Assembly: GCA_946699065.1 (NCBI GenBank) | Contig: CAMPDV010000871.1 | Span: 1-64,000 of the forward strand | Length of the DNA stretch: 64,000 nucleotides | Origin: Loxodes magnus | Taxonomy: Eukaryota > Ciliophora > Karyorelictea > Loxodida > Loxodidae | Direction of reading: 5' to 3' | Shown: positions 56,180 through 64,000 of the stretch, piece by piece | How positions within the stretch are numbered: the stretch's first letter is position 1 | Layout of the letters: each line of letters opens with the position of its first letter | The notes under the pieces: model-generated | Told to the model about the DNA's origin: nothing | Database searches by the model: none | Seen by the model: the letters and a program-made list of their open reading frames with translations, nothing else | Position numbers and translations under genes: made by a program

Positions 56180-57020
56180 CTTAGTAGTCAGCCATCTGAC
56201 CTATTCTATCAGCTTGTCTCCATTAGTTTGTCTTGAATTTCTACTAGGCTTAGTTAGGCGGTGTAGCACTTCATTAGCGCACCATCCTTTAATATTCTGA
56301 ATAGTTTTGGTCTTATATGTAGTCCTAATTATTTCTCCAAGGATTAAGATTTGAATTAAATAATTTTTTTCTATAAATTTTTCCGCTTTATGTTGGATAT
56401 ATCCTAAATAGTTTTCTAAAAATATCTTATTTATTCTTTCTTTAAATTTCGCTTAGTTAGTAGCAGTATTTTCATTGGTGTTATTTATTGCACACGTAGC
56501 ATTTTATTCTTCTTTTAAACTATTATTCCTGTAACACTTATTTAATTTAAATTTACTACTTATTTTAAATAAACGTTTACTGTTTATTTTAATTTGAGGC
56601 TTCATTTTCTATTTCCATAGGATCTGATTAATTCTGTTAAATCGAAAATGCCGTTATCTGAATTTATTATTAAATTTAAAGAATTCTTTGTTCCATTTTG
56701 TCTTCTATTTCTTATGATGATTAATATTGTTTCTTAAGTAAAGACGTTATTAGTTTTTCTAATTTTTCTACTTTATCAGTGAGGTATCTATTTTTAAACA
56801 TAAACTCTTTTAATGACTTAGATAATATTTCTATTTGAGTTTGTGTCGGAAGTTTTTTAAATTCTGGATTTCCAAGTGGTTAATGTTCGTCATATCAATC
56901 ATATTTCTCACTTTCACTCATTGTAATTATTTCGCTTTTTTATTTTTTAGAGAATTTTCCTGTTTAAATGTTTTGTTCAAAGTTCTGTTATTTCTTAGAA
57001 GCCATTTTTATTTAATAGAA
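56180..57020 (-). pseudogene. Zinc-knuckle ORF1-type unit with short-spaced knuckle
   Basis: In Gln code the minus strand from an ATG near 56620 reads MEIENEASNQNKQQTF and a Gln-rich stretch. It then has KCYVCNKQHQ*KYC, a knuckle with CX2CX3HX4C spacing and TGA in its last loop, followed by FRIYPTQSGKIYRKKL, the family's tail motif. Near the 3' side a bipartite hairpin-like GGTGtaGCACttcattaGCGCacCatCC (about 56270-56292) resembles type I. 41640-42560 is a more decayed copy. Confidence 0.55.
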
Positions 57021-57327
57021 TAATAATAAAAATTAATTAAATTGCCGCCAATATTAACAAAATTACAGCAATTAAAAATTTAATGTTAAAAATTATTCAC
57101 CTCAAACTTGTTAATTCTTCTCTGTTGTGAATCCTGAATATTTTTAGATTTTTTTAATTGAATTAAATTTTAATAATTTTATATTCAGTTCGTTAACTGT
57201 TTATAAATATAGGATGCTCCTTTACTTGCTCTAATTTTTTTTGAAAGTAAACTTTCTAGTGTGTAATATATTTTAATTCGTTTTGCTATTATTTTTCTAT
57301 TTTTTTAATTTAAATTGGTACTAACTT

Positions 57328-58250
57328 CATATTTTATGTCCTTTCCACTTGAATTCTAGCATAGTATTATTCTTCATCAGGTATTATATATTGCTAGAGG
57401 CTATTGTTTTATTTCCATTAATAATACTTTTAATTGTATAAAATTTTGCGACTTTTGAGGATTCTTAACCACTTTGATCCCAGACCAGTTTACCCTAGTG
57501 GCTAGAATCACTTACCTCTTGCACTCCTCTTGCACTCCTCTTGCACTAACTTTGATCTTGGTATCATTTTGGCTTATATATTAGCTCTTTCTACGTAGGA
57601 TGGAATTAGTTGCAGAAATGTTTTGCTCTTGAATTATCTTCAATATTCTTATCTTTCTTGTTTTTTTCTCTTCCAATATCACTCTTTTATTTTTTGTAAT
57701 TTTAACAGCTTAAATACTTGTGCTGTTTAGTTTCACATACCTGACATTTGATCTTAAAGATGATAATTTTTTGATTTTGTCCCTCGGATTATTGCATTCT
57801 TGACTCTATATAAGGGATCTCAATCCTCATTGCAGAAGATTTTTTTTGGACCAAATTAGCTTATCATTAAGCGTAAATTTTATATTTACTTTATCCGGGA
57901 TTCCAAGTACTAATCCTATTTGTAGCATATTCTGTTGATTGATCCAATTTCATTATACAACCCATTCTATTCTCAATCATGTATCTCCTGGAAGCTCTCC
58001 TTCTATTCAGTTAGGCTTGTAATCTAAGCTCTTAGGTACCTATTCTCTTTACTTGACTTCTTAACCTTCTCTTAGAGTTCATTAAAGATTATAAATATTT
58101 GAACCTACTCTTTTTGCTTCCATTTTTGGATACTTAGAGAAGTTTCCTGTATCTATGTTTGCTTTCGATACTTTCCTGCTCCTTATTTCTTAACTTCCTC
58201 AGGAGCTTTAAAAAACCTTTTTGCCGTCCAGATTCCATTTTTTTATTGCT
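57328..58250 (-). CDS. Zinc-knuckle ORF1-type protein
   Basis: The upstream part is a coiled coil, IFNELQEKVKKSSKENRYLR and QITSLTEQKESFQEIHD*EQ. The downstream part, in a different frame, is MRIEIPYIESRMQQSEG, then a perfect CQVCETKQHKYLSC knuckle (CX2CX4HX4C), then a long open tail to TGA at 57328 with one TGA (KPK*YQDQ). The two parts are separated by at least one frameshift near 57840. A 12-bp triplication at 57517 lies in the tail. The start is unclear. Confidence 0.6.
57516..57552. repeat. Three tandem copies of a 12-bp unit
   Basis: CCTCTTGCACTC repeated about three times inside the ORF1 tail. In frame it adds four residues per unit (CKRS-ARGV-type on the minus strand). Confidence 0.85.
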
Positions 58251-58639
58251 CAATTTCTATTAAATCGTTTTGAATGAGTAATTAAGGATTGTTATAATTT
58301 ACAACTTCTAGAATTTCACTTATAATCTATTCTATCAATAAATCTTTTTCTTAAGTTTTCATAAAGGACAGATTTTTGCTAGCTCCTTTCTTAAAAATCA
58401 ATTTTCAGATTTTTTAAATAATGTAGTATTTATCATTTCTTAATTTCGTTACTAAAGATAATTAATAGCCTCTGCTAATTTTTTTTCTCCATCTAAGAAG
58501 GAAAATATCTCTGACATCATCCTACTAAGAGTTATTAAATTTAGTGGAAGAATTTTGTTTCTTTAATACCCCTTTTAATATTAATATCTGATAATTAATA
58601 TACAAATCATTAATATGATTATTATAACTATATAAAAAG

Positions 58640-59450
58640 AAAGCTTTACAAAAGGGTTCCATATTTGTAGAGAATAATCAAGATAAAAAGAAAAATCTGA
58701 GTGATTTACAAGAAAACCCTAAACAACTCATGAAGCACGGAAAAAACTCAGGAAAGACTGAGAAACTATTAAAAAATTAAATTAACTTCTTCTAAGAATT
58801 CCCAACTTAAGATAATCGACACTTTAATTCTATAAAATAGGAAAAGGGTCAGATAGAAACAACTGAGACTCAAAAGGATTTGAAATTGATAGGCAACAGT
58901 AAGATCTAATCAATAAAATTAATGATCTAACGGTGTTATTGAACCATCAAGAAGATAAATTGATAAAATTAAAAAAATAACAAAAGAAAATATTAAAGAT
59001 GATTTTTCCATGTAGCCTTTTTACCTACATTAGAACAATTAAGAGAACCCAAAGTAGATATTGGAATTTTAGAAGAAGAAAAAAGGCGATTTAATTGGAT
59101 GAGACATTATACTTATAAATCAAAAGATTGACATGCAGGGATTAATGAGTAAATTTTAGCGATGAAAGATGTTGAACAACCAGAATCAACGAAAAAGAAA
59201 TGCAGAAAAGAGATAAATAAAACTAGAAGGAAGTATTGGCACTGTCATTGAAAGTAGCATCTACTTATAAAATTCACCTAATTTCTGAATTTTAAAAAGA
59301 AAGAAATTGAAAGGACATGAAAGAAGATGACCAGATTTTGGTTTACATGTTAGAGAAATTTATGAGAGCTTTAAAATTGGTTCAATGTGTTGCTAACCCT
59401 TATAAAAATCTAAGAATGTCTAAAATAAGACGAAAGGCTAACAATTTTTA
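58640..59450 (+). pseudogene. Zinc-knuckle ORF1-type gene, paralogue of 22737-23930
   Basis: Same order as the copy at 22.7 kb: coiled part (NGVIEPSRR-like, TVLLNHQEDKLIK) then MKDVEQPESTKKKCRKE, with KYWHCH*KQHLLIKF in place of CWHCHSQYHLLNNC. Two Cys of the knuckle are lost. It has no element B in the middle, so it serves as the empty site for B1. Confidence 0.6.
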
Positions 59451-59453
59451 ATG

Positions 59454-59468
59454 ATTAATAATATTATA
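59454..59468 (+). repeat. Target-site duplication, left copy
   Basis: ATTAATAATATTATA, repeated exactly at 60403-60417. Confidence 0.85.
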
Positions 59469-60402
59469 TAATAGGATAAATTAAGTTTAGCAATTATCGA
59501 AGATTTTCACCTCTTTACGCTGGACACCAGATTACTCCAGTATTAAAAATAAAGTTTTAAAAGCCTCTACTCCTCCCATAACTCTTGCAATTTCCAATTC
59601 TATCTTTATCTCTAATCAGATTTTCTCTTGTAGATTTATCCTAATTCATTTAAGTACAGTTTTTCTCTGATTTATCTCTACTTCATTTATTTTTTCTTCC
59701 ACTGTTGTGCTTGTATTCTTCTTTATTTATTCCAATACTACGTCTTGAAATTTTGGAATTTATTGTCGCGTCTTCATAAGTGTTTTGTCGAATTGCAGTA
59801 GTAACATTTCTTAATTACTTTTTGTAGTTTAAACTTAGTCTCCTATTGATCTCTTCAATCACCATTAGATCTCCCTTTTGTTCGTCTAGCTAATTTTCTA
59901 ATTTTTCCAGTCTATTACTCAGATCAGATTGTTTCTGAAGCTAATTTTAGGAATAGCTATTCTGATCTTAGGATATGCTTCAGAAAGCGCTTAGTTCCCT
60001 TTCTTAGGACATAAGTCTGGATTCTATTCCTTCCTCTAGGCTGAGTTTTTCCATCAGCTTCTCGATATCCTTTCTCAGTTTTCTAAGCTCTTCCTGGAGA
60101 TTCAGCTCCACATTGATGAGCTACTCCATGTTCATCTGGCCAGAAAGATTAAATTTGACACCTCCTGGTAAAAACTGACTTCATCTGCTTCTTTGGCTTT
60201 TCCTCTGATGTGGACTTATTGCATGAGTTGCTTTCTAGGATTTCTTCTGTTTGTCATATCCTATTTGAATTCCAGGTTGCTAAGATTAAGAAAAAAGTTA
60301 AGGTTAAGAAAAATAAGACTGGCCAATATTAAATTAAGGTTCATCTCGAGCTTTATGAAGGAGGTGTAGAAAGTTAATTTGAATGCTTCCATTTTTGATG
60401 CT
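59469..60402 (-). mobile_element. Complete ORF1-type retroposon unit (934 bp) with 15-bp TSD
   Basis: Flanked by exact 15-bp repeats and absent from the paralogous block (about 23930-23960), so both boundaries are known. On the minus strand it starts AGCATCAAAA directly before the ORF's ATG at 60393. It ends CTAAACTTAATTTATCCTATTAT after a small CTGGtgtCCAG hairpin. The 5' leader is thus only about 9 nt. No reverse transcriptase is present, so it must be mobilised in trans or be 5' truncated in a way that keeps its ORF. Confidence 0.8.
59500..60393 (-). pseudogene. ORF1-type protein inside the 934-bp unit, frameshifted
   Basis: MEAFKLTFYTSF start (as in MVEGFKSGLYTT). After a frameshift near 60170 comes SGQMNMEQLINVELNLQEEL, strongly matching SGQMSMEQLIKGVLNLQEEV of the 10838 ORF. 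ELSAF*SISQ stands where that ORF has DLNAFWNISQ, so TGA is at a TGG-Trp site. After another frameshift a knuckle KKCYYCNSTKHL*RRDN (last Cys lost) precedes LYLNELGQIYKRK, the family tail motif. It decayed after insertion or was copied from a decayed source. Confidence 0.7.
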
Positions 60403-60417
60403 ATTAATAATATTATA
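60403..60417 (+). repeat. Target-site duplication, right copy
   Basis: Exact repeat of 59454-59468. Confidence 0.85.
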
Positions 60418-60519
60418 AAATTAATTAGAATAACAACTTAAATAAAATAATAATTATAAGATAATTTTATAATTAGCAATATAGTATTAACTAAGTCTGT
60501 TCTATTTCCTAAAATTACT

Positions 60520-61560
60520 ATAGTAATATTCATGTTCCTCTTAAGTTAAAGTCTTAGAATATTACTCTATTTTTCTGCCTATATTTAAGAATTAAGGTAA
60601 AGAAGCTTATTCTTGGTAGATTTTTAAAACATGAATAATGAAAGAAATTGTTTAATTATAGCCTTTACTATAACCAATCTAAGATGAAATTTAGATCTGT
60701 TCTATTTACAAAAAGTAATTATATCTTTGCTTTATTTCTCATAATTAAAAAGTTAGTAGCAATTACTTATTGTAAATCATAAAGTTCGTGATGATATTCT
60801 ACCATCGAAGAATTTAATTTTTAATAAGTATAATAAAAAGAACAAAAGGTAAAGGAGTTATGATCAAATCACTAGAACTTAAAAAATAAGTTCCAAATAT
60901 TGGAATACCATAAAACTAAAATTTAGAAGGAATTTGATATAAAAGAATAATCTTTTAAGAAGCTTCTTAACTTTTAATAAATACCATGTTTAGTAAACTT
61001 AAGCAAATATTCTAAGTATAGAAAGAAAAATACTAAAAGTTAATGATTCTATCTCTACTTATAAGAAATAATTATTAGGAATTATTTCTGAAATGGATAA
61101 CTTAAAAATGTTAATAGTATTAAAATGGAAGAAATCTATCAAAAATTTAAATTATTAGTACTAGATATAAAACTGCTGTAATGTAGAAAGAAGCATTTCT
61201 TAATTAAACTTGAATTAAGTATTAAAATAAGAAATATTATAAAGCATAATGGAAAATCCTATTAAAAATGAACTTCAGTTTCTTGATAGTTAGAAAATTT
61301 AAAAGTAGAAGAATAAGATAAATAAAGTACTCCTCCAGAATAATAAAGATTTATTTATGCTAGTTAAATAATATTATTGAATGCTTAAACTTAAGATATC
61401 ATTGGCCAAATAAAGTTTTATATAAAAGAAAATAAGAGTTAGTAAAGAAAAATAAAGCTCAATATATGATGGAATCATTCTAAAAAACTTTAAGTTATAT
61501 AAAGTTAGGATATTACTAAAGTGCTAAGAAAAAAAAATATCATTAAAGATTGGAAAGAAA
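60520..61560 (+). pseudogene. Decayed TRIM gene, paralogue of 24020-24870
   Basis: TATTCATGTTCCTCTTAAG (NIHVPLK of the RING loop) and later IQKEKY and IISEMDN-like coil words are recognisable, and nucleotide order matches the 24-kb copy. It retains some extra sequence near 61140-61330 absent there (KMEEIYQKFK…), which matches the coiled coil of the full TRIM copies. Most RING and B-box Cys are lost. No ubiquitin repeats were found. Confidence 0.6.
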
Positions 61561-61599
61561 ATAATTTTGTAAATAATATTTTCCTAAAATAATGTAAAA

Positions 61600-63100
61600 T
61601 AAAAGCACTAATAAATATTAGCTTTTATATAAATATTTACACTTAAAATTCAGAACACTTAGTCGTCATTCTACCAAAAGAGCCAGTATAAATTTAGATA
61701 TTTTAAAATACTTATTTGCACAATTAGATAATTTAGCACATTGAAAAAATTTGCTGGACATCTAAACATTTCTATCATATCAAAATATGCAAAATAATAT
61801 ATAGATATTATAATAGCTAATAGGTATTTCTCATTCTTTTAATACAAGTAACTTATTTAAAATTTAGAGAAAAAAATTGAAAAAGAAATCTAAATTTGAA
61901 AATTTTAACTAATATAATAAGTTTTTATCTAATATATTTCGATATGATAAAATTAAATCCTGCTTCAATAATTAAAATATAACATTTTAGAAATATATAG
62001 ATAAATAAATATTTAAATAATTTAAGTTAGCAATATTTATATCCAATAAAAATTTCATCTTAATGTCTTTTTATCACTTTTTTCAATTTTCAATTTCATT
62101 TACCTTATAGATTTCTTTGTAAATTTCAATCTAAGAAAGAAACTAGATTAGATTTACAAAGAATTCAAATAAATGAGATATTAATAAATGAATAATAACT
62201 AGAGAAGAAATTCTATCTGTTGTTTTTAAGTTTATTTTCAACTAAATTCTAAGAAAAAATTTAGTTTCATATAATAAAAAATATAAAGATCAAAATTTTT
62301 TTATATAATATGATTCGTTCATCATTACTATAAATTTAAATTTTAAATTTTAAGAAATTTATTAAAATCTCAAATTTTTTATTTTACGAAAAAAATTTCT
62401 TTCAATTTTAATTTTTCTTCCTTTTCTAACGTTATCAAATAATAGATAAATATATTATATATAATTACCAAAAATCTTATCCATATGTAATTTTTATAAT
62501 CTAAGTGTTTTATCTTAAGTTTTACATTTATTAAATTTCTTTTAATTAAATTTTAATATATCATCTTAGTTTGGCTTATTCCTTGAAAAAAAACTTAGTT
62601 TTCTGGTTAAAATTTTCTACCTTTTAGTTTCTCTTACTTTGTTAAAAATGAAACGATTATTTTAATCCTATTTTTTTATTTTCTAAATTAAAGTTAAACA
62701 GTGATAATCTTATATGAGGATTGATATATAAATATTTAAAATTTTAATTGAAAACAGTAATTACAATGCTTAATTTTATCATCATATTTACATTTTCAGT
62801 TCATATTTTTCAAATGAAATAAAAGCTTTAATTAAAAGAGCTAAGCCAAGCATATGTAGAATTTATTATTTTAATGAAAAAAGGATTTTTAATAAGAGCA
62901 TTTAATCATATCATCCTTATAAATCTATAAGTAGATTGAAAATAGGATTATCTCAGAATGTTAATATATTATATCTTTATTATGAAAAAATTATTTGACT
63001 ATCATATTATCTCTATAGTTAATGTTTTAATGTTTATATATTTTTATATTTAAAAGTGGATGTAAGTATATTAAATATTATGATCTTAGGATTTTCAAAT
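61600..63100. other. No gene recognised (paralogous to 24900-26240)
   Basis: Shares order and words with the corresponding stretch of the first block (for example near 61640 and 24910, TTTACACTTAAAATTCAGAAC). No coding frame was supported. Confidence 0.4.
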
Positions 63101-63169
63101 TCTATTTTAATTTTAATATTTATCACGCTTTTTTGAACTTTTAATCTATTTTAACAAAGGAGAAATAAT

Positions 63170-63440
63170 CTTTTAGTTTTTGGTCGCTTTTCAAATTATA
63201 ACATACTCCATCATATTTTGTGCAATCATTTTGAAAAACTCTTCTAAGTTAATTAATTTTTTGCTGATTTTTCTACAAAAGATATTCCTAATTGAAATGT
63301 TTTCTCTAAGCTTTCTTCATAAGATACTTACTTTCTTTACTTTTATATACTTTAGTACCTACTAAAATAAATTAAGTGGTATTTTTGCATTATTTTCTGC
63401 TAAGGTTTATTCATTTTAAACTCGTACAAATGATTTTTTC
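63170..63440 (-). pseudogene. Rab-family GTPase pseudogene, copy 3
   Basis: Fragments GTKVYKSKES, VSYEESLEKTFQLGISFVEK and SAK in shifted frames correspond to GTKVDLKKER-QISYEEGFELAIQLGIPFFE of the 26246 copy. The P-loop side (about 63440-63800) is too decayed to read. It occupies the same place in the second block as the 26246 copy does in the first. Confidence 0.55.
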
Positions 63441-64000
63441 TTAGAAATATCACAAAGAAAGCATATTATTTATGTATTCCCAAAAAATATACTAAAGAAT
63501 TCCTAGAACGTCCTAACAAATTGGTACTTAAATTTGAGCTTCATATTATTTTAATCAATTTGCAATCTTTTAACCTTGAATTCGAAACTTGAAGACTGAG
63601 AACAAATTTTATTATAGTCTTTTACAGCGTAAACAAATAATAAATTTCATTTCCTGCTTAATTTTAAACTGTTAGCAATATTTTAATAAAAAAGTCATAG
63701 TCTAACTACATTTTTGATTATATATAAATAACTTTAAATCATTTAAAACTCTCACTCCTAAATTAGATTCAATGTACATTTTTAGAGTTTTAATATTAAT
63801 TTTTACAATATGCTAAATATGTTTGTTGTATCTTTCAAGCTATTTAAATAATTTCCTCTTAAAAAATTATAAAATTAATCTTAATTAAATATTTTAAACT
63901 AATTAATCTGGAATTACTTATCAACTAGTAATTTTATTTTAATTAGTTTAAAATTTATTGGATATATTAAATAACTAATTATTAAATCATTTTAGGTATA

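Noticed and set aside
57430-57550. Possible intron at GTAAGT near 57512 (minus strand)
   Set aside because: The frame continues through it and no matching acceptor with the expected size was found.
1-64000. CRISPR arrays, rRNA, tRNA genes, bacterial operons
   Set aside because: No regularly spaced repeats, no rRNA or cloverleaf signature, and the genetic code and gene types are eukaryotic ciliate.

Overview
The window looks like ciliate nuclear DNA. It is extremely AT-rich, has almost no long standard-code ORFs, and its recognisable proteins read through only if TAA and TAG mean glutamine. For example, ubiquitin repeats read PDQQRLIFAG with TAA-TAA as QQ. The density of small mobile elements, pseudogenes and duplicated blocks suggests a germline (micronuclear-type) or otherwise gene-poor region of a Tetrahymena-like oligohymenophorean. 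That assignment is inference. TGA also sits at positions where homologues have tryptophan, so a code in which TGA is (or can be) Trp, as in karyorelict or heterotrich ciliates, must be kept open.

Layout. (1) 1-12 kb: the edge of a zinc-knuckle ORF, a nested inverted-repeat structure (about 1.1-3.2 kb and 1.75-6.56 kb), broken coiled-coil coding sequence on the minus strand (3.3-5.9 and about 8-8.25 kb), three short hairpin-ended elements in a row (6.6-7.9 kb), a SINE-like element and a 303-codon zinc-knuckle ORF. (2) 13.6-22.7 kb: a hairpin element, an intact 256-aa zinc-knuckle ORF, a RING/B-box/coiled-coil protein fused to about 12 ubiquitin folds (TRIM-polyubiquitin), then plus-strand small ORF units. 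(3) 22.7-26.9 kb: a zinc-knuckle ORF split by an element, a decayed TRIM gene and a degenerate Rab GTPase. (4) 27-45 kb: scattered elements, a second Rab pseudogene and long stretches with no visible gene. (5) 45.15-53.1 kb: a diverged second copy of block 2, with a TRIM-polyubiquitin frame open over 1268 codons. (6) 53-64 kb: an unidentified ORF island, more zinc-knuckle ORFs, and a second copy of block 3 ending in a third Rab pseudogene.

How it fits together. The dominant population is a swarm of small (0.3-0.95 kb) retroposon-like units. Most carry one short ORF, often with coiled coil, CX2CX4HX4C knuckle and a G-x-I-Y-R-K-like tail motif. They end in a bipartite stem-loop followed by a short A/T repeat. 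Two insertions have clear target-site duplications (15 and 17 bp), and two have empty sites in a paralogous block. I identified no reverse transcriptase, so the enzymes that mobilise them are probably elsewhere. The best candidate for an undescribed protein system is the duplicated TRIM-polyubiquitin gene. The best candidate for undescribed biology is apparent sense use of TGA.
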